From Pyropia haitanensis (lineage: Eukaryota; Rhodophyta; Bangiophyceae; Bangiales; Bangiaceae), in NCBI GenBank assembly GCA_008729055.1, contig SDUX01000096.1, positions 1-55,315 on the forward strand: DNA of 55,315 nt, given 5' to 3'. Made by a program: the position numbers and the translations under genes. Below the pieces are notes generated by a model that was given only the letters and a program-made list of their open reading frames with translations, was not told where the DNA came from and made no database searches. Shown piece by piece: positions 8,943 through 19,026 of this stretch. Every line of letters starts with the position of its first letter. Within the stretch, counting starts at the first letter, position 1.

Positions 8943-9806
8943 ATGATTCTGGTGATTGGACACGGATATGTGGGGGCGGCCCTGGCTGAGCAGCTTGAGA
9001 AACTGGGCCGCGCGGTGGTGGCGGTAAATCGCAGTGTTGAAGACGAAACGGAATATCCGTTGGTCGCTGCGGATGTGAGTTCTGCTGAATCCGTTTCCGG
9101 TCTCGCGGGTTCGCTCGCAACGAAACCGACAGCGATTGTCCATTGCGCCAGCTCGAGCCGTGGAGGACCGGATGCCTACCGGGCCGTGTTTCTGGACGGG
9201 ATCGGGAATTTGAGAGCGTCTTTCCCCGGTGTTCCAATCGTTTTCACGAGCAGCACCAGTGTCTACGGCCAAACGGACGGATCTGTTGTCACAGAGAACG
9301 CCCCGACCGAGCCGGACCGGGAAACGAGCCGTATTCTGGTCGAGGCGGAGGAACTCGTTTGTGAAGGCGGGGGAGTCGCCTTGCGTCTCGCAGGAATCTA
9401 CGGTCCGGCGCGCTCCATTTATTTGAAGCGCATTCTCGAAGGCACCGCAAAAATCGAAAGCGGTGAAGTGAGTCGGCACGTGAACCAGATTCATCGCGAC
9501 GACATTGTCGGTGCCGTTCTTCACGTCATCGATTCCGGTGTGGAGAATGCCTGTTTCAATGTCGCTGACGACACCCCGATGACTCAGCGGGAGGTTTATG
9601 AAAAGCTCGCTGAGTTTTTTGAGAAACCTCATCCGCCTGAAGCAGCGCCCGACAAGAACCGTAAACGGGCGTGGACCGATAAAATCGTCAGCAATGCGGC
9701 ACTGCGGGCGACGGGTTGGGAGCCGCAGTATCCGTCTTTTTTGGAAGCCCTGGAGAAAGATGAAGCGCTTGTCCCCAGCGTGCGGGAGATGGTGGAGGGG
9801 GATTAG
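8943..9806 (+). CDS. NAD(P)-dependent epimerase/dehydratase (YeeZ-like extended SDR)
   Basis: 287 residues with the nucleotide-binding turn VIGHGYVGAALAEQL at the very N-terminus and FTSSTSVYGQ in the active-site strand. Overall order (VHCASS, VALRLAGIYGP, HRDDIVGAV, FNVADDTPMTQRE) is that of YeeZ-type extended short-chain dehydrogenases. The classical Tyr-x-x-x-Lys pair is not present at the expected place: after TSSTSVYG comes ETSRILVEAEEL with no Lys, a feature of this subgroup, so catalytic activity is uncertain. Substrate unknown. The stop codon is 5 bp from that of the convergent methyltransferase gene; the junction holds a small CCTGT/ACAGG inverted repeat. Confidence 0.75.
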   Translation: MILVIGHGYVGAALAEQLEKLGRAVVAVNRSVEDETEYPLVAADVSSAESVSGLAGSLATKPTAIVHCASSSRGGPDAYRAVFLDGIGNLRASFPGVPIVFTSSTSVYGQTDGSVVTENAPTEPDRETSRILVEAEELVCEGGGVALRLAGIYGPARSIYLKRILEGTAKIESGEVSRHVNQIHRDDIVGAVLHVIDSGVENACFNVADDTPMTQREVYEKLAEFFEKPHPPEAAPDKNRKRAWTDKIVSNAALRATGWEPQYPSFLEALEKDEALVPSVREMVEGD

Positions 9807-9811
9807 CCTGT

Positions 9812-10936
9812 CTACAGGCCCCGCGTCATTTCAGCTACTTTGAACTGTTGCCCCATCAGTCCCGGGTGGGTCAGTGTTTGAAACTGCCGGAGCCTTTTCG
9901 CGGCGCGGTCATCGGCGGGCCTGCCTTCCAGTGAAAGCAGCCAGGCTTTCGCGGCGTGGATAAGAAAGTGATGCTGATCGGTGAAATTATGCCACTCCAG
10001 GCCGTTCCCCGTAGCGGCCTGCTGCAGATGGGAAAAATTCACGTGTGCGGTGATGTCGGTTTCACCCGGAAAGGAGAACGGGTCTTCTGTCGCTTCGTGT
10101 TTCCGGTAGCACCGGAGCGTCCCGCTTTTCCGGCCCGGGGCGAAGTAGTCGTCGGACTCGTAGCCGTAGTCGATGATCCACCAGAGCCCCTTTTCAAAAA
10201 GCTGTGAAACGCCGGACATCCAGGGGAACAGGGCGGGGCAGATTTCGGTGACGTAATTTTCCGGCAACTCTGCGGTGGAGCGGGGTAACAGATTCTTCTG
10301 AACCGTCCGCGCAGGAGCACTCGTCCAGGCAAGGTTCCCGTGGTGGAGCGTCACCCGCAGTTCTTTCCACTCCCCGGCACTGAGCATCATGCGGTCGAAA
10401 GAGAAAGCGTCGAGCAGTTCATTGCAGAGAAAAACCCCCTGTTCCGCTTTCGCTTCGTCAGGTGACCTCACCACTTCGACAGGAATCTCCGATTCATGGA
10501 AGCGATTCATCAAAAACTCCCGGGTTCCCCTGCGGGGTTCAATGATCCGGTAAATGACTTTTGTGTTTTCCACGTCGGAATTCGCTGCCAGAGCGGAAGT
10601 GATGTCTGCAGCGAGCTGCCCGTCGTGAGCACCCTGTTCGACAATCACGAGAGGGAGTCCGGTATCCAATTTTTCCGACCATTCCGCAGCAATTCTCCCG
10701 GCGAGAAGAAATCCAAACATTTCCCCGACGGATACACTGGTGAAAAAGTCCCCCTTTTTCCCGACGATCCGTTCCGCCGGCGAGGCGTAGTAGCCATATT
10801 TTTCATGATACAAAGCCAGTTCGACATAGTCGGAAAAAGACATAGATCCCTCCGGACTTTTTTCGATTTCTTGAAAGACGATTTCCAAAAGAGGCGTATC
10901 TTTGCCACTGACGTCAGATCTTGTTTCGGCAGCCAT
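9812..10936 (-). CDS. SAM-dependent methyltransferase, MidA/NDUFAF7 family
   Basis: About 374 residues from ATG at 10936, which is preceded at a good distance by GGAGTAGGA. The open frame extends upstream to 10996 but that part has no family character. Family marks are LYHEKYGYYASPAERI near the N-terminus, GKKGDFFTSVSVGEMFGFLL, the SAM-binding loop VIVEQGAHDGQLAADI, and FLCNELLDAFSFDRM. In mitochondria the homologue NDUFAF7 methylates an arginine of a complex I subunit; bacterial targets are mostly unknown. Length and motifs are normal for the family. It is divergent from the penicillin-binding protein gene, with 45 bp between start codons, and both promoters must lie in or overlap this space. 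Confidence 0.85.
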   Translation of the reverse strand: MAAETRSDVSGKDTPLLEIVFQEIEKSPEGSMSFSDYVELALYHEKYGYYASPAERIVGKKGDFFTSVSVGEMFGFLLAGRIAAEWSEKLDTGLPLVIVEQGAHDGQLAADITSALAANSDVENTKVIYRIIEPRRGTREFLMNRFHESEIPVEVVRSPDEAKAEQGVFLCNELLDAFSFDRMMLSAGEWKELRVTLHHGNLAWTSAPARTVQKNLLPRSTAELPENYVTEICPALFPWMSGVSQLFEKGLWWIIDYGYESDDYFAPGRKSGTLRCYRKHEATEDPFSFPGETDITAHVNFSHLQQAATGNGLEWHNFTDQHHFLIHAAKAWLLSLEGRPADDRAAKRLRQFQTLTHPGLMGQQFKVAEMTRGL

Positions 10937-10981
10937 GCTGCAGGATCCTACTCCCTCCAACCCCTTTAACAATATTCTATC

Positions 10982-13577
10982 GTGTCCGACAACCATTCAG
11001 ACAACGATTTCGAGGCTATCGGCAGCGGTGATGCCCCGGTTGAGGCCGTGATCGATCTCCCGCCGCTCGACGATACTGCTGTTCGAAAAGCGAAGCGCAA
11101 GAGACGCATCATTTTCTGGTTCAAGTTTTTCGGCTTCTGTTTTGTCCTGTGCCTGATGGTGGCCATCATTGGGGCGGCCGGTGCCTTTTTCTACTGCAAG
11201 CCGCGGTATGACCTTGCTCATTCCTTCGATATGTCCGATATCGGCAAGGTGGAAGTCGCCAGTCGGATTTTTGACCGGAACGGTCAGGAGCTGGGACGAA
11301 TCTTCGTTCAAAACCGCCGTCCGGTTTCTCTGGATGATGTATCAGACCATTTTGTGAATGCGTTGCTCGCTGCGGAGGACAGTCGCTTTTACGAGCACGA
11401 CGGGGTGGATTACTACGGAATTCTCCGGGCGGTGTATTACGCGCTTCGCTCAAAAGAGTGGAATCAGGGAGCGTCGACGATCACTCAGCAGCTGGCGCGG
11501 CAGACCTTTGAACTGAAGGACCGGACGATCAGCCGTAAAATCACCGAGATTTTTCTCGCCCGACGCATTGAGAAAGAGGTCGGCTCGAAGCAGAAGATCC
11601 TCGAGCTCTACATCAATAAAATTTACTTCGGCAGCGGCTACTACGGAATCGCCTCCGCGTCCGAGGGCTATTTCGGAAAAGATCCCGCCCGGTTGTCGGT
11701 CGTGGAAGGTGCAACCCTTGCCGCAGCAGTACCGAACCCGTATCACCGGTCGCCTCGTTCGTTTCCGGAGACTTCAAAGCGGTGGAGAAATCACGTGCTC
11801 AGCCGAATGAATGCGGAAGGCTTCATCGACGATGACACTTCAAGCCGGTCGAAAAAATCCGAGGTTCGAACCGTCGCCAAAGGCAATATCACAGGCAAAT
11901 CGGCTTTCGTTTACGAGAATGTTCGCCAGGAAGTGATCGATCTTCTCGGCTACGAGGCGGTTTCGAAAGGTGGTTTTCACATTCACACAACCATCGACGG
12001 AGATATTCAGGCGGTCGCAGAAGACGCGCTGAAGGAGCAGCTCGGTATGATTGAGCAGCACCCCGACTTCGATCACCCGACCCTGGCGCAGTACAAGAAA
12101 GAAAAAGCTGCCTTTCGCGAGAATGCGCTGCCCGATCAGAAGTTTGCCGCACCGAAGTATTTGCAGGGGGCGATCCTCATGATCGACAACCGGACCGGCC
12201 GCGGTCATTACAAAGGTTGGTGGACGCGATTTCAACGACAGCATGTTTGACCGCGTCAGCCAGGGGAGTCGCCCGACCGGTACTGCTTTCAAGCCTTTCG
12301 TTTACGCGGCGGCGTTTGAGAAAGGATTTTTTCCGGGCACAATTGTCGAGGATACCCCGATGGATACCCGTCAGATTATGGTAGGGGGAACAACGGGAAT
12401 TCTGGGTGAGTGGGGGCCTGAGAATTTCGAAAACGTCTATGAAAACCGCATCACCGCACGCGTGGCACTGACAAAGTCAAAAAATGCGGCCTCGGTTCGT
12501 CTCGGCCAGAAGGTGGGCACGGAGGAAGTCGTTCAACTGGCGGAGTCTGCCGGCCTTGTTTTCAAAGGCAATTTGAAAAAGTTCAATGCTACCTTTCTCG
12601 GCCGGAATCCCTCCTCTCCCGAAGACCTCTGCCTGGCCTACACAATTTTTCCAAACAGTGGACGGCGCCCCCGCGACACACATATCATTTCAAATATCAA
12701 GGATGGTGACGGCAACGTAATCTACACCCCTGACGTCGGTTTGCGCAGCGGGCCGGTGATCGATGAATTCACTGCTTATCAGATCAGCAGCATCCTGCAG
12801 GACGCTTTTAAAGAAGGTCCGGCCGCGAAGGCGACCAGGAAATACGGCCTTGGCGATTTTCCCGTAGCAGGGAAGACGGGAACGGAATACAACTTCACCG
12901 ATAACTGGTTCGTGGGTTACACCTCCGAGGTGACCTGCCTCGTCTGGGCCGGATTTGACCAGAGCAAAACGATTTATCCAGGTGCGTTCAGCTCCGACAC
13001 AGTTCTCCCGGTCTGGACAAAGGTGATGAATACGGCTGCGAAGAAATTCGAGCCTCGTGCCTTTCTTCCCCCACCGGAAGCGGAACAGGTGGAGATTTGC
13101 CTGCGTTCGGGTGAATTGGCCAGTGACGATTGCTACGAAACAATCGACAAAGGAAACGGGATCAGCTCTCAGGTGCGCTGCACCTACATCGAGTATCTCC
13201 GACCGGGGACGAATCTGAACCAGATCTGCCACATTCACGGACGCGGTGGACGCCGTATGCCGACGCTGACACGAGTGGGCGGAGACGGCCCGATCCGGCC
13301 GACTTTCGTGGTGCAGAATGCGGAGCCTGTTTTTCCCATCGCCCCGACTATTATCGGAACAGATGACCCCTACAATTCCGTCGCTCCCGTGCTTCGGGCA
13401 CGGGTCGCTCCGGTGATTGTCGAGGAGGAAGAGGAAGGTAAAGAGGATGGGGAGGAAGAGGCAGTTGACAATAATGGAATCCCGGTCGCGCGCCCGGTAA
13501 TCGTGGAGACGGAGGAAGAGGATCTCCCCGCTCAGCGGGTCCGGCTGCCGACTCCCCGCGCAATCGAGTTTGATTGA
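10982..13577 (+). CDS. class A penicillin-binding protein (bifunctional, one frameshift)
   Basis: Inner-membrane enzyme that polymerises and cross-links peptidoglycan. A cytoplasmic basic tail (KAKRKRR) and one membrane helix (residues ~40-65) precede the glycosyltransferase: AAEDSRFYEHDGVDYYGILR, GASTITQQLARQTF, and RKITEIFLARRIEKEV with ILELYINKIYFGSGYYGI. After a frame break near 12205 the transpeptidase follows with RPTGTAFKPF, SKN and AGKTGTEYNFTDNWF. The SxxK position reads TAFK, so Thr stands where the acylated Ser is expected. The C-terminal ~110 residues are a Pro/Glu-rich extension ending without domain, with acidic EEEEEGKEDGEEE. Start codon is GTG. Intact length is about 865 residues. 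Confidence 0.9.
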
Positions 13578-13616
13578 ATCGTGACAGAACAGCGGTAAAC
13601 GGCATAGGTTTTCTGC

Positions 13617-13985
13617 ATGCCACTATTGCTAAAACTGCTGCTTTCCGCCGGACTGATCTACGTGGTTAACGAGATCGTCATCACGAGGAGCAAACCTCTT
13701 CTCGGCAGTATGATTGCGTCTTTGCCGCTGGTCTCGCTTATTACCTTTGTCTATATCTGGTGGGACCTCCGGGGTGCCCCGGAAGAGCAGACGGAAAAAC
13801 TCGCGGCGCACTCCGCCGGTGTTTTCTGGTTTGTTCTTCCCAGCCTGCCCATGTTTCTTCTTTTTCCGTATCTGCTGAAAAAAGGGCTCTCATTCTGGCC
13901 CAATCTGCTCGTCTGCATGGTTGTCACGATGCTGCTCTATCTTGTCATGATCACGATACTGAAACGCTTTGGGATGGAATTATGA
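13617..13985 (+). CDS. DUF3147 family membrane protein
   Basis: 122 residues with four membrane helices (about 5-22, 30-48, 68-87, 92-115). The sequence VNEIVITRSKPLLGSMIASL near the N-terminus and ITILKRFG at the end match DUF3147 proteins, which are small integral inner-membrane proteins of unknown role and often present as a single gene. It begins 39 bp after the PBP stop, so cotranscription is possible. Its TGA overlaps an ATG (ATGA at 13982-13985) that opens an in-frame extension of the next gene. Confidence 0.75.
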   Translation: MPLLLKLLLSAGLIYVVNEIVITRSKPLLGSMIASLPLVSLITFVYIWWDLRGAPEEQTEKLAAHSAGVFWFVLPSLPMFLLFPYLLKKGLSFWPNLLVCMVVTMLLYLVMITILKRFGMEL

Positions 13986-14010
13986 AATGGATCCAACCCG
14001 CACTGATTCA

Positions 14011-14062
14011 ACCCTGTTTGCTCGTCGTGCTAACAGGGTTCGGTCTTGCGTTCAACCCTGTT
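14011..14062. repeat. ACAGGGT repeat, array A (direct-inverted-direct)
   Basis: Three copies of the 8-bp core: ACCCTGTT at 14011, AACAGGGT at 14032 and ACCCTGTT at 14055. The outer two are direct and exactly 44 bp apart; the middle one is inverted at +21. The array lies between the DUF3147 stop and the FAD oxidoreductase start. The whole 263-bp gap holds no other recognisable gene, though it is open in the oxidoreductase frame. Confidence 0.75.
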
Positions 14063-14248
14063 GACTCCGGCCCATGGAAGCGGTTTCTGCCAACGGGCGC
14101 CGGGGCGCAGCATCCGGACGTGGTGAAAGAACCCGCCGGCTATGTGAAAGAGATTCGCAAGGATATGGGCGATCAGGGTAAACCGGGGCCGGGGATCAGA
14201 GAGCCCGGCAAGGTCGGTATACCGGTGCCGGTGGTTTTTGATGGACTG

Positions 14249-15825
14249 ATGAAACGGAGAACATTCCTCAATACCTTCGCCGCAGCGACGGCTGCCGCCC
14301 CTCTTGCTCAAGGGCAGGAGCGGGCAGACACCCGGGATTGCGATGTCTTTGTGTATGGTTCCACGCCGGGTGGCTTAGCCTCCGCCATCGAGGCCGCGCG
14401 GCAGGGGTGCAAGGTCATTCTCGCCTGCCCAAAGAAAAACGCGGGAGGGATGACCGCCAGCGGACTCTGCACAACCGACGCTGTCCGCCGGCATTTGTTC
14501 GGTGGCTTGGTGATCGAGTTTATCGACGGGGTCCGGAACGACTATTTGCGGGAGATGGGAGAAAACTCTCCTGACTGGCCTCTGATTCGGGATGGCTGGT
14601 TTTATGAACCTTCCGTGGCCGAGCGGGTATTTGACCGGATGCTGGAAGCCGAGGCGGAACAACTCACTTTTCTCCGCGGCCATCATCTGCTATCCGCCGA
14701 AACGAGCGGGGGCAGAATCGTGACGGCGAAAATTGAATCTTCGGGCGGCAAAGTAGAGACGATCCGGGCAAAGACCTTTATTGACGGAACCTACGAGGGG
14801 GATCTCGCCGCAGCTGCGGAGTTCCCTACCGGGTGGGTCGTGAGGGCCGTGAGGAATTTGGCGAGTCTCTCGCCGGGATTCACTACATGGATTGGAAAAA
14901 GGGCGAGCAGATCATCACGGCGGATACAGGCGAGCCTTCGCCGGCGATACAGGCTTTTTGCGCCCGGTCTATTTTCACCGATGACCCGGAAAAAATGGTC
15001 CCGCTCGAAAAGCCGGACCATTATGAACAACATCTTTTGGATCTGCTTCCCCTGCTCGAGGATTTCAGAACGGGAAAAGTGAAGCGGTGCACTCTCGGGT
15101 CGAAACTGGCGCGCGGGAAATATCAGCTCAATGGGTCAATCATTCGCCAGACGAGTATCAACTGCCCCGGTGTGAGCTGGGCATGGCCGGATGCCGATCG
15201 AAATCATAGAGCCCGGCTGGAGAAATTTCACGTCGATCATGCCGCCAGCTACGCGTGGTTTTTGCAAAACGACCCACGTGTCCCGACAGAAATTCAGAAT
15301 CTCTGGAAGAAGGCGGGGCGACATCAGGATGAGTTCCCTGACAACAATCATTGGCCCTGGCAGATCTACGTTCGACAGGGGCGCCGGATCGAGGGGCGTG
15401 CCAAAGTCACGCAGCACCATTTTATCCGCGAAGAAAAATCAGGCAGAACGCCTGCCGTCGAGCACCCGATTGCGATCGGAGAGCACTCTTTCGATGTGCA
15501 CCCCTGTCACGACCGGCGTTTTGCTGTCGATGGCTGGATGGAAGGCGTGCTGTGGTATCCCAAAAAGGATTCCGGCCCTGCTCAACCGGGACAGGTTCCC
15601 TACGGAGCGATGCTGCCGAAGAATCTCGCAAACCTGTTGGTTCCGGTGGCGCTTTCCAGCACCCACATCGCAATGTCGGTCCTGCGGATGGAGCCGCTCT
15701 GGATGACGACCGGGCAGGTAGCGGGCCTTGCTGCCGCCGTCGCCAAAGACCAATCCACCGATGTCGCCAATCTCGATCCCAACCCCTTGCCGAAACAGCT
15801 CGGAATCAAAGTGGATCCGTGGTGA
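14249..15825 (+). CDS. exported FAD-dependent oxidoreductase (one frameshift)
   Basis: Begins MKRRTFLNTFAAATAAAPLA, a twin-arginine-like or Sec signal peptide, then the FAD ADP-binding fold CDVFVYGSTPGGLASAIEAA (GxGxxG variant GSTPGG) followed by ARQGCKVILACP. The order of motifs (GGMTASGLCTTD, later YGAMLPKNLANLLVP, MSVLRMEPLWMTTGQVAGLA) is that of the FAD_oxidored (PF12831) family, abundant in Verrucomicrobiota and Planctomycetota and often linked to sugar or xenobiotic breakdown. One frame break near 14825 joins TFIDGTYEGDLAAAAEF to YRVGREGREEFGES. Intact length is about 525 residues. The substrate cannot be told. An in-frame ATG at 13982 would add 89 residues, but the signal peptide here argues for 14249. 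Confidence 0.8.
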
Positions 15826-15837
15826 CCGACGGACCTT

Positions 15838-16200
15838 TCATGCCGCGAAACTCTCGCCGCACGAGCAGGTCACCACCGCATTTGGATTGGTGACTTTAAA
15901 TCCGCCCTGCTGCAGGTCGTCGCTGAAATCGAGTTCTGAACCGGTAACAAAGAGCGCGCTTTTCGGATCAATTACGACACGGACTTCGTTGGATTCGACC
16001 ATGATGTCCCGGTTTGCGGGCCCGTCGACGAGGTCCATCTTGTACTGAAGGCCGGAGCAGCCTCCGCCAATCACGGCAACCCGGAGAGCTCCGTTTTCGA
16101 GGCGCCCCTGCTTTTTAAGAAGAGAACGCAGCTTCGTCGATGCCCCGTCGAGCACCTTGATGAGCGTTTCATTTCCCTTTTTGAAATTGATTTCTGACAC
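15838..16200 (-). CDS. A-type Fe-S cluster carrier (IscA/ErpA/HesB family)
   Basis: 120 residues with the three conserved cysteines of A-type carriers in the correct places: GGGCSGLQY (Cys48) and VTCSCGESF (Cys112, Cys114). The fold order, ALRVAVIGGGCSG then VRVVIDPKSALFVTGSELDF, is standard. It delivers iron-sulphur clusters to apoproteins in the cytoplasm. No other isc or suf gene is in the window, so whether it is IscA, SufA or ErpA cannot be decided. The start is GTG at 16200. It ends 12 bp from the stop of the FAD oxidoreductase, tail to tail. Confidence 0.9.
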   Translation of the reverse strand: MSEINFKKGNETLIKVLDGASTKLRSLLKKQGRLENGALRVAVIGGGCSGLQYKMDLVDGPANRDIMVESNEVRVVIDPKSALFVTGSELDFSDDLQQGGFKVTNPNAVVTCSCGESFAA

Positions 16201-16265
16201 GGTGAAAATTCCGACAGGGAAGTGAGGGGCGCAAGGGGGAAATCACGGGGCGTGACCCGATTTCT

Positions 16266-18269
16266 TCACCCTGAGAGCATCTGCTTCATCTGCTCGAAGT
16301 AGTCCTCCGCCACCGCCTCGTCGACCGGGGCAGCCTCGAGTTCTTCGTGATCAGATTCTTCAAGCTCCTCCTTATCCAGTTCGCGGAAAAAGGAGCTGGC
16401 CTGACAGGGGAGGTTGTCTCCGTAACGCCGGCGGCTGTGGCACCAGGTGATGGTAAGTTCCTCCATCGCGCGCGTAATTCCCACGTAGAAAAGCCGGCGC
16501 TCCTCATCCCTGGTTCCTTCTTCGATAGACCGGGAATGGGGGAGAATTCCATCCTCTACTCCGACGATGAAACTCACCGCGAACTCGAGGCCCTTTGCGG
16601 CATGCATCGTGATGAGGGAGACGCCTTCTCCTCCGTCATCGTCTTTGTCTTCCTTGTCCTGTGCCAGGGCGATGCTGTCAAGAAAGCCCCGGAGCCCACG
16701 CTTTGATTTCTCGAAATGGTGATGCATGCCCTCGATCAGCTCAGCGACGTTCCTGCGTCGCATGTCGACTTCCTCGGGAGTCTTGCAGTTCCGTTTCAGG
16801 AAATCCGTGTATTCGATCTCTTTGAGCAATTCCTCCGTCATGGTCGCGTAATTCGCGGAGTCGGTGTGGGCGGAGTCGCTGTAGCGATGAAGAAATTCGC
16901 AGAAGGCTTCGATTGCATTTTGCGCGCGCTTCGAAAGCGTGGCGAGGAATTCGAAGTCATTCAGGGTCTCGAAAATGCTGATCTGGTGATCGATGCTGAA
17001 CTGGGTCGCGAGTGCGATGGTGCCCTGTCCGATTCCCCTCGGTGGCGTCCCGATGACACGGAGCAGGCTGACGTCGTCTTCGTGATTCAGGAAGAGGTTC
17101 AAATACGAGAGGATGTCTTTGATCTCTCTGCGTTCGTAGAAAGACTGGCCTCCAATGAGTTTGTAGGGAACCTCCGCTTCGCGCAGCGCTTCTTCAAGGA
17201 GGCGCGACTGGCTGTTCATCCGGAACTGGATCGCGATGTCGTCGTATTTCCGGCGATCTATCCGGTGGCACTCGAGGATTTCGGAAACGACCCACTCGGC
17301 TTCGGTTTCCGCGTCCGGCATGGAAACAACACGGATTTTTTCCCCTTCGCCGCGACTACTCCAGAGGGTCTTCTCCCGCCGGTCGATGTTGTGACGGATG
17401 AGACTGTTGGCAAGGCGGAGAATGCGGTTGGTGGAGCGATAGTTTTCCTCCAGCTTGATGATTTTCGGATTCGGGAAGAATCGTTCGAAGTCGAGAATGT
17501 TTGTGATGTCGGCACCGCGCCATCCGTAAATACTCTGATCGTCATCACCAACGACGCAGACGTTTTGCTCCGGACCGACGAGATTTCGAAGCAGATTCAT
17601 CTGGAGATGATTCGTGTCCTGAAATTCATCGACCATGATGTAGCGGAATTTCCGCTGCCATTCCTGCCGGACATCGGGATTCTCCTCGAGGCCGCGCACG
17701 GCGAGAATCATGAGATCGTCGAAATCGACCGCGTTCAGAGCCTTCAGCTCTTTCTGGTAGGTGCGGTAGACTTCGTTGATGAGGGCATCTTCCTGATCGC
17801 TGATCGGTTGGCCGGAGTTTTTCGCCTGGCTGATCATCATGTTTGCCACTTTCGGATCGAGACTTTCGTCTTTGCCGAGTTTGCGAACAATGATGCGCTT
17901 GAGCAAACCGATCTGATCGCTCTGAGTGTAGATCGTGAAGGTCTTCTTGTAACCGAGGCGTTCGATACAGGAACGGAGGATGCGCACGCAGAGACTGTGA
18001 AACGTACAGATCGTGGTGTCGTCGGCCATGCCTTCGCTAACCATTGTGCCGACACGTTCCCGCATCTCGTTGGCCGCCTTGTTGGTGAAGGTAACCGCGA
18101 GGATCTGACTCGCCGGGATGTCGTTGTAGAGCATACCCGCAATGCGGGTGGTCACGACACGGGTTTTGCCCGTCCCCGCTCCGGCGAGGATGAGCACAGG
18201 ACCGTGAATTTGCTCAGCGGCGGCACGCTGAGGCTCATTCAGGCCGAGTAGGCCCTTGTTTGCCGTCAT
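16266..18269 (-). CDS. UvrD/PcrA-type superfamily 1A DNA helicase
   Basis: 667 residues with all SF1A motifs: Q motif LNEPQRAAAE, Walker A LAGAGTGKTRVVTTR, Ia AVTFTNKAANEMRERV, II MVDEFQDTNHLQMNLL, III VGDDDQSIYGWRGADI, IV EENYRSTNRILRLAN, V SLITMHAAKGLEFAVSF and VI RRLFYVGITRAMEEL. A 3'-to-5' helicase used in repair, replication restart and removal of stalled complexes. It is shorter than typical PcrA/UvrD (~720), lacking most of the C-terminal tail that contacts RNA polymerase, and ends DYFEQMKQMLSG. Rep-type proteins are also about this length, so Rep is an alternative. The frame is intact. The DUF4870 gene lies just upstream on the same strand. Confidence 0.92.
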   Translation of the reverse strand: MTANKGLLGLNEPQRAAAEQIHGPVLILAGAGTGKTRVVTTRIAGMLYNDIPASQILAVTFTNKAANEMRERVGTMVSEGMADDTTICTFHSLCVRILRSCIERLGYKKTFTIYTQSDQIGLLKRIIVRKLGKDESLDPKVANMMISQAKNSGQPISDQEDALINEVYRTYQKELKALNAVDFDDLMILAVRGLEENPDVRQEWQRKFRYIMVDEFQDTNHLQMNLLRNLVGPEQNVCVVGDDDQSIYGWRGADITNILDFERFFPNPKIIKLEENYRSTNRILRLANSLIRHNIDRREKTLWSSRGEGEKIRVVSMPDAETEAEWVVSEILECHRIDRRKYDDIAIQFRMNSQSRLLEEALREAEVPYKLIGGQSFYERREIKDILSYLNLFLNHEDDVSLLRVIGTPPRGIGQGTIALATQFSIDHQISIFETLNDFEFLATLSKRAQNAIEAFCEFLHRYSDSAHTDSANYATMTEELLKEIEYTDFLKRNCKTPEEVDMRRRNVAELIEGMHHHFEKSKRGLRGFLDSIALAQDKEDKDDDGGEGVSLITMHAAKGLEFAVSFIVGVEDGILPHSRSIEEGTRDEERRLFYVGITRAMEELTITWCHSRRRYGDNLPCQASSFFRELDKEELEESDHEELEAAPVDEAVAEDYFEQMKQMLSG

Positions 18270-18329
18270 GGGTGATGTGCGGGGAGGAACGCGTTGTGCG
18301 AAAACGCGAAACGGGTTGGGAGGGGTGGT

Positions 18330-18832
18330 CTAGCTGACCAGGCGGAGGGCAAAAGGATAGCGGTAGGCTTTTCCTTTGTTCGCTTCCAGTCCCCGAGGAT
18401 TCCCAGAATGAGGCTGGCGAGACCGATGGCTGGATACAGGATCACCGTGATGCACTGCACAACCGGAATCATCGCGACGATGGCAGCCACGACGTAGCCG
18501 ATCAAAATCGTGATTTGGAAATTCAGTGCCTCTTTGCCCTGGTCATTCACAAAGGGGCTTTCCTCGCGCTTGATCAACCAGATGATGAGAGGTCCAACAA
18601 TGCAGGTAACGGCACCGAGGATGTGAGCAAGCATCCCCATCATTTTCTCATCGCTCTCGCCGAGTTTTCCCTGTCCGAGACCGATTCCTGCAGCGGAAGG
18701 GGCGGCAGCGGCCTCCTTCACCGAGTCAACTGCGTTGTCTACTGCTTCGCTGGCAGAGTCGACTGCATCTTCGATAGGATTGTTATCACCCTGATTCGGG
18801 TCCATCGGCGGCGGTGTGTCCTGATCACTCAT
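18330..18832 (-). CDS. DUF4870 family membrane protein (one frameshift near the end)
   Basis: An N-terminal acidic, Pro-rich and Ala-rich segment of ~65 residues is followed by the DUF4870 core: MMGMLAHILGAVTCIVGPLI, then WLIKREESPFVNDQGKEALN (the family's ExSPFVxxQGKEAlN-like box), FQITILIGYVVAAIVAMIPV and a third helix. In the direct frame the end reads into unlikely sequence. Changing frame near 18390 gives NKGKAYRYPFALRLVS and a stop at 18330, exactly the usual family ending. So one indel is likely. About 167 residues. Function unknown; small polytopic inner-membrane proteins of this family are often general stress or envelope proteins. It precedes the helicase gene by 60 bp. Confidence 0.75.
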
Positions 18833-19026
18833 ACCTGTTTTGATAAATGGAAAAGACGGCTACCGCAAGCAAATTGGACCGCGAAAACGCGCTGTGTGAT
18901 GAGTCGCTTTGGAAAGATGATGGCCGGAAACGATGAAGTATAAGGGGCGTTTCTTTCTGTGCCGGGTATTCGCTTCGCAACACTTTCCAAAGTTGCTGTT
19001 CCTTTTCGGATATCCGTGTCCGTTCG

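Noticed and set aside
16716..18251. 511-residue open frame antisense to the helicase gene
   Set aside because: It is a reverse-strand shadow of an intact UvrD/PcrA gene; composition is skewed and no family is visible. Similar long shadows lie opposite rpoB (46449-47924), rpoC (51987-53375) and pyrG (30346-31587).
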